This document shows positions 51,441-59,470 of a DNA stretch of 64,000 nt, piece by piece; the stretch's first letter is position 1, and each line of letters opens with the position of its first letter. The notes below the pieces were generated by a model. The model worked only from the letters and a program-made list of their open reading frames with translations. It was not told where the DNA came from and ran no database searches. The position numbers and the translations under genes were made by a program. Origin of the DNA: Marifrigoribacter sp965178585 (GTDB taxonomy: Bacteria; Bacteroidota; Bacteroidia; Flavobacteriales; Flavobacteriaceae); the NCBI GenBank assembly GCA_965178585.1, contig OZ238267.1, positions 496,001-560,000 of the forward strand, given 5' to 3'.

Positions 51441-51471
51441 TTTGTGCAAGCCAAAGTTTGTATTAAATTTG
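51441..51471 (+). promoter_or_regulatory. promoter of tRNA-Gln
   Basis: TTTG (51441-51444), exactly 19 bases, and TAAATTTG (51464-51471) match the Bacteroidota consensus without mismatch. The -7 box ends 17 bases before the mature tRNA, leaving a very short 5' leader for RNase P. Confidence 0.82.
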
Positions 51472-51488
51472 CATCCGCATTACGGTAT

Positions 51489-51561
51489 TGGCCCATGGTG
51501 TAACTGGCAACACGTCTGTTTTTGGTATAGAAGAGTCTAGGTTCGAGCCCTAGTGGGCCAA
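51489..51561 (+). tRNA. tRNA-Gln(TTG)
   Basis: This 73-nt tRNA has a perfect acceptor stem (TGGCCCA at 51489-51495 with TGGGCCA at 51554-51560) and discriminator A51561. The anticodon stem TCTGT/ATAGA encloses TTTTGGT, giving anticodon TTG (reads CAA). The T-arm CTAGG/CCTAG has loop TTCGAGC. CCA is not encoded. Confidence 0.97.
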
Positions 51562-51568
51562 CAAAATT

Positions 51569-51602
51569 AAAATCCCAATTCAAATTCTTGAATTGGGATT
51601 TT
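51569..51602. terminator. terminator after tRNA-Gln, bidirectional
   Basis: A perfect 15-bp stem (AAAATCCCAATTCAA with TTGAATTGGGATTTT) around a 4-base loop starts 8 bases after the tRNA. It lies 22 bases after the convergent universal-stress gene and is symmetric, so it can end both transcripts. Confidence 0.88.
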
Positions 51603-51624
51603 TTAATTTAAGAATAATCTTCTT

Positions 51625-52449
51625 TTAAATTTTAAAGGTCATTACAGGCATATTAGCGTGATTTACAAGATCTTCACTAACACTACCATTAAAAAAATGA
51701 GAGATGCCTTTACGGCCATGAGTTCCCATTCCAATTAAATTTGCGTTGGTTTCATTTGCGAAATTTAAAATCCCTTTTTCAATTGATGTGTCATTATATA
51801 TGTGAACGCTAAAATTTTCATCGTCCATATCTTTTACAAACTCTTTTATTCTATCATTAATCTCTTGAGTGGTTTTAAATCCATTTGGAGTGTTAACATA
51901 AAGTAGGTTTAAATGTGAGTTGGTTCCTTCTGCAAATTTTTGTGCTTCTTTAAATGGTTCTTTGCATTCTTCAGAGAAATCAGTTGCATATACAAAGTTT
52001 TCAGTTTTAAAATCTTGGTGTTCGTTTTTAATTACTAAAACGGGAGTTTTTGAGGTGCGAACCACTTTTTCGGTATTACTACCTATAAACATTTCCATAA
52101 AGCCATTAATTCCATGAGAACCCATGATAATAAGGTCAATATCTTTTTCGGAAACCACTTCACTTACATCATTATAAACTTCACCGTGACCTATAATTGC
52201 TTCATGGATTAATAATCCATCTAAATAGGGTTTTTTTAATAATTCTTCGAAATGTTTCTCGGCAAGTTTTATAAAAAATAATGATTCTGGCATGGCTCCA
52301 GTACTTCCTGAAGATGCAAGATGAGTCGGTAATTCTAGAGAATTCAATACATAAATTTCACTTTCATTTTTTTTAGCCATTTGGGCTGCTATTTTCAAAG
52401 CGTTTTCTGCTTGTTCAGAAAAATCGGTAGGGACTAATATACGTTTCAT
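51625..52449 (-). CDS. tandem universal stress protein (UspA family)
   Basis: This 274-residue protein has two Usp domains. Each starts with a hydrophobic strand and Asp (LVPTDFSEQA at 5-14 and FVYATDFSEEC near 151) and carries the nucleotide-binding motif G-x2-G-x9-G-(S/N). These are GSHGINGFMEMFIGSN near 111 and GTHGRKGISHFFNGS near 243. Tandem Usps bind ATP or AMP and help survival under stress. It is monocistronic. Confidence 0.92.
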   Translation of the reverse strand: MKRILVPTDFSEQAENALKIAAQMAKKNESEIYVLNSLELPTHLASSGSTGAMPESLFFIKLAEKHFEELLKKPYLDGLLIHEAIIGHGEVYNDVSEVVSEKDIDLIIMGSHGINGFMEMFIGSNTEKVVRTSKTPVLVIKNEHQDFKTENFVYATDFSEECKEPFKEAQKFAEGTNSHLNLLYVNTPNGFKTTQEINDRIKEFVKDMDDENFSVHIYNDTSIEKGILNFANETNANLIGMGTHGRKGISHFFNGSVSEDLVNHANMPVMTFKI

Positions 52450-52537
52450 AAGTTGATTTTAATTGTCTATTTTAAAAGTTTTAAATTACAAAAATAATTC
52501 GGAAGAATAAAGGTTTTTTTAAAACTTAAAAAAACAC

Positions 52538-52545
52538 TATATTTG
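52538..52545 (+). promoter_or_regulatory. -7 box of the rimP-nusA-infB operon
   Basis: TATATTTG matches TAnnTTTG; a T-run occupies the -33 position 19 bases upstream instead of TTTG. It is placed just before the leader hairpin, with the rimP ATG 65 bases further on. Confidence 0.55.
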
Positions 52546-52570
52546 CACCGAAATTGATACGAAACTAGCT

Positions 52571-52597
52571 GAGGGGACCAAAAAGTCCCCTCTTTTT
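52571..52597 (+). promoter_or_regulatory. terminator-like attenuator hairpin in the rimP leader
   Basis: GAGGGGAC (52571-52578), loop CAAAAA and GTCCCCTC (52585-52592) are followed by TTTTT. The form is that of a full factor-independent terminator, yet it lies between the promoter and the rimP start. A flanking TAGCT/AGCTA pair (52566-52570, 52600-52604) could extend it. Because nusA, a termination factor, is in the operon, this looks like an attenuator. The regulatory role is inference. Confidence 0.6.
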
Positions 52598-52610
52598 ATA
52601 GCTAAAATTG

Positions 52611-53075
52611 ATGAAGGAAATAGTAAAAAACCTGCTGAACAAAGCCTTAGAGGAAAATAAATCGTTGTTTTTAATTGATTTCAAAATAACAGAAGGCAAT
52701 CAAATAAAAATAATTATTGATGGTGACCAAGGTGTAACAGTAAATGATTGTATTGCGGTTAGTAGGGCTATAGAACACAATATCGATAGGGAAGAAACAG
52801 ATTTTTCGCTAGATGTTGCATCTGCTGGAGTTTCAGAGCCACTTTCAATGCCTCGTCAATTTATTAAAAACATTGGACGAACATTAAAAGTTAAAACCAA
52901 AAACAATGATGTTTTAGAAGGGAAACTTTCAAAAGCAGATGAAGATAAAATCGAGCTTAATTGGAAAGCACGAGAACCAAAACCCATTGGGAAAGGAAAA
53001 GTTACCGTGCAAAAAGAAGCGGTATTAGAATATAAAGATATTGTTGAAGCAACAGTGATGATAAAATTTAATTAG
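52611..53075 (+). CDS. rimP: ribosome maturation factor RimP
   Basis: This 154-residue protein starts at the ATG at 52611; a TTG directly before it is not needed. It helps 30S subunit assembly. An N-terminal alpha/beta domain (GDQGVTVNDCIAVSRAIEHNI, about 37-57) and DVASAGVSEPL (near 67-77) precede a C-terminal Sm-like domain. It is the first gene of the conserved rimP-nusA-infB operon, with nusA starting 6 bases after its stop. Confidence 0.93.
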   Translation: MKEIVKNLLNKALEENKSLFLIDFKITEGNQIKIIIDGDQGVTVNDCIAVSRAIEHNIDREETDFSLDVASAGVSEPLSMPRQFIKNIGRTLKVKTKNNDVLEGKLSKADEDKIELNWKAREPKPIGKGKVTVQKEAVLEYKDIVEATVMIKFN

Positions 53076-53081
53076 AAGGAT

Positions 53082-54314
53082 ATGGAGAATTTAGCATTAA
53101 TTGATTCTTTTTCAGAATTTAAAGATGATAAGTTAATTGACAGAGTAACATTAATGTCAATTTTAGAAGACGTTTTTAGAAATGCTCTAAAAAGAAAATA
53201 TGGTGATGATGATAATTTTGATATTATTATAAATCCAGATAAAGGAGATTTAGAGATTTGGAGAAATCGTATAGTAGTTGCTGATGGTGAGGTAGAAGAA
53301 CCTAACCAAGAAATTTCATTAAGCGATGCTCAAAAAATTGAATCTGATTACGAAATTGGTGAAGATGTTGCTGAGGAAGTAAAATTAATAGATTTAGGAC
53401 GTCGTTCGATATTGGCTTTACGTCAAAATTTAATTTCTAAAATTCACGAACATGATAACACTAATATCTTTAAATATTTTAAAGATTTAGAAGGAGAGAT
53501 TTATACTGCAGAAGTTCATCATATTCGTCATCGCGCTATCATATTGTTAGATGATGAAGGAAATGAATTAGTGTTGCCTAAAGAGAAGCAAATCCCTTCA
53601 GACTTTTTTAGAAAAGGGGATAATGTAAGAGGGATTATTGAAGGTGTAGAGTTAAAAGGTAACAAGCCTTCTATAGTAATGTCTCGTGCACATCCTAAAT
53701 TCTTAGAAAAATTATTCGAACAAGAAATCCCTGAAGTATTTGATGGCTTAATTAATGTTAAAAAGGTAGTTCGTATTCCTGGAGAAAAAGCAAAAGTAGC
53801 GGTAGATTCCTATGATGATCGTATCGATCCTGTTGGAGCTTGTGTAGGTATGAAAGGGTCTCGTATTCACGGTATAGTTCGTGAATTAGGAAATGAAAAT
53901 ATTGATGTAATAAACTTTACAACCAATACTCAATTATATATAACTCGAGCATTAAGTCCTGCAAAAGTTACTTCTATTAAATTGGATGAAGAAAATAAAA
54001 GAGCAGAGGTTATTTTAAAGCCAGAAGAAGTTTCAAAAGCGATTGGTCGTGGAGGACATAATATCCGTTTAGCGGGTTATTTAACTGGTTATGAAATTGA
54101 TGTTTTACGTGAAGGAGCTGAAGAAGATGTGGAATTATCAGAATTTAAAGATGAAATAGAAGGCTGGATCATCAAAGAATTCGAAAAAATTGGATTAGAT
54201 ACTGCTAAAAGTGTATTAGAAAATGATCTTGCAGAATTGGTTAAAAGAACTGATTTAGAAGAAGAAACTATACAGGAAGTATTAAATATATTAAAAGAAG
54301 AATTTGAAGATTAA
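53082..54314 (+). CDS. nusA: transcription termination/antitermination factor NusA
   Basis: This 410-residue protein has an N-terminal RNA-polymerase-binding domain (about 1-130), an S1 domain (about 135-200), and KH1 and KH2 domains (about 230-345; GACVGMKGSRI and AIGRGGHNIRLAG). An acidic tail follows. It lacks the two C-terminal AR repeats of E. coli NusA, as is usual outside the proteobacteria. It modulates pausing and termination and could feed back on the hairpin before rimP. Confidence 0.96.
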   Translation: MENLALIDSFSEFKDDKLIDRVTLMSILEDVFRNALKRKYGDDDNFDIIINPDKGDLEIWRNRIVVADGEVEEPNQEISLSDAQKIESDYEIGEDVAEEVKLIDLGRRSILALRQNLISKIHEHDNTNIFKYFKDLEGEIYTAEVHHIRHRAIILLDDEGNELVLPKEKQIPSDFFRKGDNVRGIIEGVELKGNKPSIVMSRAHPKFLEKLFEQEIPEVFDGLINVKKVVRIPGEKAKVAVDSYDDRIDPVGACVGMKGSRIHGIVRELGNENIDVINFTTNTQLYITRALSPAKVTSIKLDEENKRAEVILKPEEVSKAIGRGGHNIRLAGYLTGYEIDVLREGAEEDVELSEFKDEIEGWIIKEFEKIGLDTAKSVLENDLAELVKRTDLEEETIQEVLNILKEEFED

Positions 54315-54374
54315 GTAGTTATTTTAATTACATTTTTTTTAAATTTAAAGTGAAAAACAGGAGAAAGCATTTAT

Positions 54375-57173
54375 ATGGCTGAAGTAAAAACAATGAGACT
54401 TAATAAAGTACTACGAGAATTCAATATTTCATTGGATCGCGCAGTAGAATTTTTGAGTTCAAAAGGGTACGAGGTGGAGTCTCGACCTACTACAAAAATC
54501 TCAAATGAAGAGTACCAAGTAATGTTTGAAGAATTTCAAACAGACAAAAGTAAAAAGGTGGCTTCAAAAGAGGTAGGGGAAGAAAAAAGAAAAGAAAAGG
54601 AAGAAATTCGTTTAGCTTCTGAGCGTGAGCTTGAAGAAAGACAGAAAAGAATTGATGCTTCAAGAAAGGTTATAAAAGCAGAAGTTAAGCTTGAAGGACC
54701 TAAAACTCTTGGTAAAATTGATCTTAATCCTAAAAAGGTAAAAGAAGAAAAAGAAGAGGTTGCCAAAACAGAAGTCTCAACTCCTGCTAAAGAAGAAGCT
54801 CCTGTTGAAAAAACTCCAGTTTTAGAAGAAAAAGCTGTTAAAGCAAAAACAACAAAAAAAGAACCTAAAGTTGTTAAAAAAGAAGTTTCAACTCCTGTAA
54901 AAAAAGAAACTCCAAAGCCAGCGGTTAAAAAACAAGAAAAAACTACAGTTACTCCTACTGTAAAAAAAGAAACTCCAAAGGCTAAAACAGAAACTCCAAC
55001 TGTTACTCCTGACGAAAATGTAGAACCAGAGAAAGTAGTTACTAAATATAAAAAGCTTGACGGGCCTAGAATAACAGGTGAGAAAATTGATTTATCTCAA
55101 TTTAAAAAACCAGAAAAGAAAAAGAAAGTAGTTACAGAAGCTGAAAAAGAGAAAAGAAGTAAGCGAAGAAGAATAAGTAAAGGGCCTTCTAAACCAGGTC
55201 ATGGTAATCGACAAAATAATAGAGGAGGAGCTCGTAAGAAAGTTGCACACACTCCAAAAGAGGAGCCAAGTGAAGCTGAAGTGCAAAAGCAAGTAAGAGA
55301 AACCTTAGAGAAACTTCAAGGTAAATCTTCAAAAGGTAAAGGTGCTAAATACAGAAGAGATAAAAGAGATGTTCATCGTCAAAAAACTGAAGATGATCAA
55401 GCAATACAGGATGCAGAAAGTAAATTATTAAAAGTGACAGAGTTTGTTACTGTTAGTGAAGTTGCTACTATGATGGATGTGCCAGTTACACAAATTATTT
55501 CTGCTTGTATGTCATTAGGAATGATGGTTACTATGAACCAACGTTTAGATGCAGAGACTTTAACTATCGTTGCTGATGAATTTGATTATGCTGTTGAATT
55601 TATAACTGCAGATATCGAAGAATCTGTTCAGGTTGTAGAAGATTCACCAGAAGATTTAATACATCGTGCACCTATCGTTACTGTAATGGGACACGTAGAT
55701 CATGGTAAAACATCGTTATTAGATTATATACGTAAAGAAAACGTAATTGCAGGTGAGTCTGGAGGTATTACTCAACATATAGGTGCTTATGGTGTTACTC
55801 TAGAAGATGGTCAAGAGATTACATTTTTAGATACACCAGGTCACGAGGCCTTTACGGCAATGCGTGCTAGGGGAACTCAAGTTACCGATTTAGCAATTAT
55901 TGTAATTGCAGCAGATGATGATATTATGCCTCAAACTAAAGAGGCAATAAGTCATGCTCAAGCAGCAGGGGTGCCAATAGTTTTTGCAATAAACAAAATA
56001 GATAGACCAACATCTAATCCTGAAAAAATTAAAGAAGGATTAGCTCAAATGAACCTTTTAGTTGAAGATTGGGGTGGTAAAATACAATCTCAAGATATCT
56101 CAGCTAAAACTGGTGATGGTATTAATGAGTTACTAGAAAAAGTATTATTAGAAGCAGAATTATTAGAGCTTGCTGCAAATCCAAATAAACATGCAAACGG
56201 GACTGTGGTTGAAGCGTTTTTAGATAAAGGTAGGGGATATGTTTCAACTATCTTGGTTCAAGGTGGTACATTAAAAATTGGAGATTACCTATTGGCAGGA
56301 CAATGTAGCGGTAAGGTAAAAGCAATGCACGATGAACGTGGTCATAAAGTAAAAGAAGCTGGACCTGCAACGCCAATATCTATATTAGGGTTAGATGGGG
56401 CTCCACAAGCTGGTGACAAGTTCAATGTTTTTGAGGATGAACGTGAAGCAAAAGCAATTGCATCAAAAAGAACACAATTACAACGTGAACAATCTGTTAG
56501 AACTCAACGTCATATTACATTAGACGAAATTGGACGAAGAATTGCATTAGGTGACTTTAAAGAATTAAATGTTATTCTTAAAGGAGATGTAGATGGTTCA
56601 GTAGAGGCATTAACAGATTCATTCTTAAAATTATCAACAGACGAAATACAAGTAAATATTATACATAAAGGAGTTGGAGCTATTACAGAAAGTGATGTGT
56701 TATTAGCCTCTGCTTCCGATGCGATTATTATTGGGTTTAATGTGAGACCAATGGGTAATGCGCGTCAAATTGCTGATAAAGAAGAAATCGACATCAGAAT
56801 GTATTCTATTATTTATGCAGCGATTAATGATTTGAAAGGTGCAATGGAAGGTATGTTGTCGCCAGAAATGAAAGAAGAAATTACAGGTACTGCTGAAATT
56901 AGAGAGACATTTAAAATTTCGAAAGTGGGAACAATCGCAGGTTGTATGGTTCTAACTGGAAAAATTATTAAAGACGCTGGAATACGATTAATTAGAGAAG
57001 GTGTAGTTGTATATACTGGGGAATTATCTTCATTAAAACGATTTAAAGACGATGCTAAGGAAGTAGCTAAAGGTTATGACTGTGGTATGCAAATTAAGAA
57101 CTACAATGATATTAAAGAAAATGATATTATTGAATGCTTCAGAGAAGTTGCTGTCAAGAAAAAACTAAAATAG
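54375..57173 (+). CDS. infB: translation initiation factor IF-2
   Basis: This 932-residue protein has an N-terminal IF2N-like helix segment (LNKVLREFNISLDRAVEFL, 8-26) and a long charged linker (about 60-340) rich in Lys, Glu, Pro and Thr with short repeats such as KKETPK. A second IF2N segment follows. The GTPase domain has G1 GHVDHGKT near 440, G3 DTPGHEAF and G4 NKID, followed by domains II-IV. It places initiator tRNA on the 30S subunit. A strong terminator follows. Confidence 0.97.
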   Translation: MAEVKTMRLNKVLREFNISLDRAVEFLSSKGYEVESRPTTKISNEEYQVMFEEFQTDKSKKVASKEVGEEKRKEKEEIRLASERELEERQKRIDASRKVIKAEVKLEGPKTLGKIDLNPKKVKEEKEEVAKTEVSTPAKEEAPVEKTPVLEEKAVKAKTTKKEPKVVKKEVSTPVKKETPKPAVKKQEKTTVTPTVKKETPKAKTETPTVTPDENVEPEKVVTKYKKLDGPRITGEKIDLSQFKKPEKKKKVVTEAEKEKRSKRRRISKGPSKPGHGNRQNNRGGARKKVAHTPKEEPSEAEVQKQVRETLEKLQGKSSKGKGAKYRRDKRDVHRQKTEDDQAIQDAESKLLKVTEFVTVSEVATMMDVPVTQIISACMSLGMMVTMNQRLDAETLTIVADEFDYAVEFITADIEESVQVVEDSPEDLIHRAPIVTVMGHVDHGKTSLLDYIRKENVIAGESGGITQHIGAYGVTLEDGQEITFLDTPGHEAFTAMRARGTQVTDLAIIVIAADDDIMPQTKEAISHAQAAGVPIVFAINKIDRPTSNPEKIKEGLAQMNLLVEDWGGKIQSQDISAKTGDGINELLEKVLLEAELLELAANPNKHANGTVVEAFLDKGRGYVSTILVQGGTLKIGDYLLAGQCSGKVKAMHDERGHKVKEAGPATPISILGLDGAPQAGDKFNVFEDEREAKAIASKRTQLQREQSVRTQRHITLDEIGRRIALGDFKELNVILKGDVDGSVEALTDSFLKLSTDEIQVNIIHKGVGAITESDVLLASASDAIIIGFNVRPMGNARQIADKEEIDIRMYSIIYAAINDLKGAMEGMLSPEMKEEITGTAEIRETFKISKVGTIAGCMVLTGKIIKDAGIRLIREGVVVYTGELSSLKRFKDDAKEVAKGYDCGMQIKNYNDIKENDIIECFREVAVKKKLK
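54896..54980 (+). repeat. intragenic direct repeats in the IF-2 linker
   Basis: The stretch TAAAAAAAGAAACTCCAAAG occurs twice (starting at 54898 and 54961), each preceded by ACTCCT. It encodes the KKETPK units of the linker. It probably arose by slippage and changes linker length only. Confidence 0.6.
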
Positions 57174-57191
57174 TATTAATATATAGTAAAC

Positions 57192-57223
57192 AAAAAAGCG
57201 GCTTATTTAAGCCGCTTTTTTTT
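57192..57223 (+). terminator. terminator of rimP-nusA-infB
   Basis: The arms AAAAAAGCGGCTTA and TAAGCCGCTTTTTT form a 14-bp stem with a 2-base centre and a run of eight T. It lies 18 bases after the infB stop. Confidence 0.9.
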
Positions 57224-57308
57224 ATGTCTCACTTTATTTGCTTTATGAGAATTGTCATAGATTATTTACTCATAGAAAGATATTTTTACATCATTAAATG
57301 TAAAAGCT

Positions 57309-57316
57309 TATTTTTG
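57309..57316 (+). promoter_or_regulatory. candidate -7 box of the OmpP1/FadL gene
   Basis: TATTTTTG matches TAnnTTTG, 32 bases before the ATG. No good TTTG lies 19 bases upstream. Confidence 0.35.
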
Positions 57317-57348
57317 TTAAGCGATTTTGTAAATTTAAATTAAATATT

Positions 57349-58779
57349 ATGAAAAATTATTTTTTAGCAATTTGTTTATTTTTTTCAGGTTCTGTAGTTT
57401 TTGCTCAGGCCGGACATATCATGCAAGGTGTAGGTGCTGTTAATATGTCTATGGGTGGAGCTGCTACAGCACAACCTCTAAGTATTGAAGGAGCTATACA
57501 ATGGAATCCTGCTTCATTATCTCATTTTAATGGTAAAATAATATCCTTAAATGTAGGAGCGTTCTTTTCTTCTCCAACATTAAAATCATCATTACCAGGT
57601 GGGGCAATGTTTCCTGGGTCACCTAGTGTGAGTGGTGTTACTGAAGATAGTAGAGGTACATCTGTAATGCCGTCTTTAGCTTATGTATGGGGTAAAGAAA
57701 ACAGCAAGCATACCTTTGGAGTTTCTGCTTTTGGTATTAGTGGTTTTGGAGTAACTTTTGAGGAAGAATCTAACTCTCCATTAGATGGTTTAGGAAACCC
57801 AAACCCAAATTTTGATCCTACTCAAGACTCTAATCCAGTTAACTACCCACAAGCTGCAGGTGGTTTTGGACATATAGAATCCGATTATATGTTGTTACAA
57901 GTTGGATTTACTTATTCTTATCAAATATGCGAAACGTTTTCTATTGGATTACAACCAACATTTAATTATGCTAGTTTAGAATTAGCTCCAAATCCAATAG
58001 CATCACCAGATTTTCCGCCTCCTTTTGGAACAGGAAAAGGATATCCGAATGCAGATAAAGCTTCTGCAATAGGTTATGGTGGTCAAGTAGGTATATTTTA
58101 TGATTCAGGAGGAGTGTTAAAATTAGGAGCTTCTTATAAATCTAAACAATATTTTGGAGATTTTGAATTTGACCAAAATTATGTAGATGGATCTACTGCA
58201 CCAAGCGTTTCATTTAACATGAATTACCCTGCTATTTATTCAGTAGGGATGGGGTTATCTGGAGGAAAATTTGATTTCGCCTTAGATTTTAGATATGTAG
58301 ATTATGAAAATACCGAAGGTTTTGATGCACAAGGTTGGCAATTAGCAGATAGTGGACCTATGGAAGGTTTCCCTACAGGTGCGGTTAATGGATTTGGATG
58401 GAAGAGTATGTCAATTCTTTCTTTAGGATTACAGTATCAAGCAACTGAAAAGTTACCTATAAGAATAGGTTATACATATAGTTCTAATCCTATAGATGAT
58501 GAATTAGCTTTCTTTTCAATTCCTGCAACAGCAGTAATAGAAAATGCAGCGCAAATTGGTTTAGGTTATGTGATAAATGAAAAAATGAAAGTGGATGCTG
58601 TTTATCATTATGGATTTAGAGGAGATGGAGCTTCAGGTAATTTATTAAGCCCTGCAGCGATTACTCCTAGTAACCCATTAGGGAAAATCTCTGGAACATC
58701 AGTATCGTATGATATGACTACTTCTATGATTCAAGTAGGATTTAGTTACGATTTTTCTAAAAGTTCTAGTAAAGAGTAG
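57349..58779 (+). CDS. OmpP1/FadL family outer-membrane transporter
   Basis: This 476-residue protein has a signal peptide (about 1-20, ending VVFAQ). The FadL-type N-terminal hatch follows (GHIMQGVGAVNMSMGGAATAQP, 22-43; IEGAIQWNPASLS, 47-59), then a beta barrel of alternating hydrophobic strands ending MIQVGFSYDF. FadL-like proteins let long-chain fatty acids or other hydrophobic compounds cross the outer membrane. It is monocistronic. Confidence 0.93.
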   Translation: MKNYFLAICLFFSGSVVFAQAGHIMQGVGAVNMSMGGAATAQPLSIEGAIQWNPASLSHFNGKIISLNVGAFFSSPTLKSSLPGGAMFPGSPSVSGVTEDSRGTSVMPSLAYVWGKENSKHTFGVSAFGISGFGVTFEEESNSPLDGLGNPNPNFDPTQDSNPVNYPQAAGGFGHIESDYMLLQVGFTYSYQICETFSIGLQPTFNYASLELAPNPIASPDFPPPFGTGKGYPNADKASAIGYGGQVGIFYDSGGVLKLGASYKSKQYFGDFEFDQNYVDGSTAPSVSFNMNYPAIYSVGMGLSGGKFDFALDFRYVDYENTEGFDAQGWQLADSGPMEGFPTGAVNGFGWKSMSILSLGLQYQATEKLPIRIGYTYSSNPIDDELAFFSIPATAVIENAAQIGLGYVINEKMKVDAVYHYGFRGDGASGNLLSPAAITPSNPLGKISGTSVSYDMTTSMIQVGFSYDFSKSSSKE

Positions 58780-58798
58780 CTTATAATATATAGGTGTA

Positions 58799-58842
58799 AA
58801 AGTCCCATTTAAAATAAATTATTTTAAATGGGACTTTTTTTG
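58799..58842. terminator. bidirectional terminator between FadL and SPOR genes
   Basis: A perfect 17-bp stem (AAAGTCCCATTTAAAAT with ATTTTAAATGGGACTTT) ends in seven T on the plus strand and is A-rich on the other side. It separates two convergent genes, with stops 20 bases before it and about 6 after it. Confidence 0.88.
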
Positions 58843-58847
58843 TTATT

Positions 58848-59240
58848 CTAATTCCGATCAGGTTTTAAAATAAATGCTGAAGGAAATTTATCTTTAATTT
58901 CTAGCCTTGCACGATCAGCTTCTAGACGAGAGCTAAAACTACCAACCCAAACTTTATAGTTAGGTGTTTCATATTCAATTGAAGCTGGCCAAGAATCGTA
59001 ACTGTTTCTATATTCTTTAATTATTCTATTGGCGTCCTTTAATTCTCCATAATATAACTGTATAGTAAAACCTACAGCGAGCTTATTATCAACTTCAAGG
59101 TTTTTCTTTAATGTTAATAATTCCGGTACTTTTTCATTTTCATTAACGGTAATTGTAGCATTTTGACCAACAACTAAGTTAGTAAATGTAATCGTTAAAG
59201 TTAAAAACCAAAAAATGGTATTGTAAGATCTAAGTTTCAT
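58848..59240 (-). CDS. SPOR-domain protein
   Basis: This 130-residue protein has a signal peptide (about 1-25, ending VVGQ) and a C-terminal SPOR domain (about 53-128; GFTIQLYYGEL, YKVWVGSFSSRLEADRARLE, FILKP). SPOR domains bind glycan strands of peptidoglycan lacking peptides, usually at division sites. It has no other domain. Confidence 0.88.
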   Translation of the reverse strand: MKLRSYNTIFWFLTLTITFTNLVVGQNATITVNENEKVPELLTLKKNLEVDNKLAVGFTIQLYYGELKDANRIIKEYRNSYDSWPASIEYETPNYKVWVGSFSSRLEADRARLEIKDKFPSAFILKPDRN

Positions 59241-59259
59241 AAAATAATTAATAATTCTG

Positions 59260-59267
59260 CAAATGTA
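59260..59267 (-). promoter_or_regulatory. candidate -7 box of the SPOR gene
   Basis: On the minus strand TACATTTG matches TAnnTTTG exactly and ends 19 bases before the ATG. The -33 position reads CTTT. Confidence 0.42.
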
Positions 59268-59470
59268 AATCTAAATAACTCAATAGAAAGCATGTTTATT
59301 ATTTAGAATTATTATAAATTAAGTATTAACACTTTGTTAGTATTTCTGAAATTGACTTTAATATCTTATTTTCGTGCCGTTATTTAAGGTAGGTAAGTGT
59401 GTATTTTATTAGCACTTTGAAAATGAATGAACTACAGACCTAATAATTGAAAATAATTTTAACCATTAGT

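Noticed and set aside
51377..51583. 68-residue frame on the minus strand near 51377-51583
   Set aside because: It covers tRNA-Gln and its promoter and resembles no protein family.
54536..55292. Minus-strand frames inside infB rich in Ser, Phe and Leu
   Set aside because: They are mirror images of the Lys/Glu-rich linker, with no start signals.
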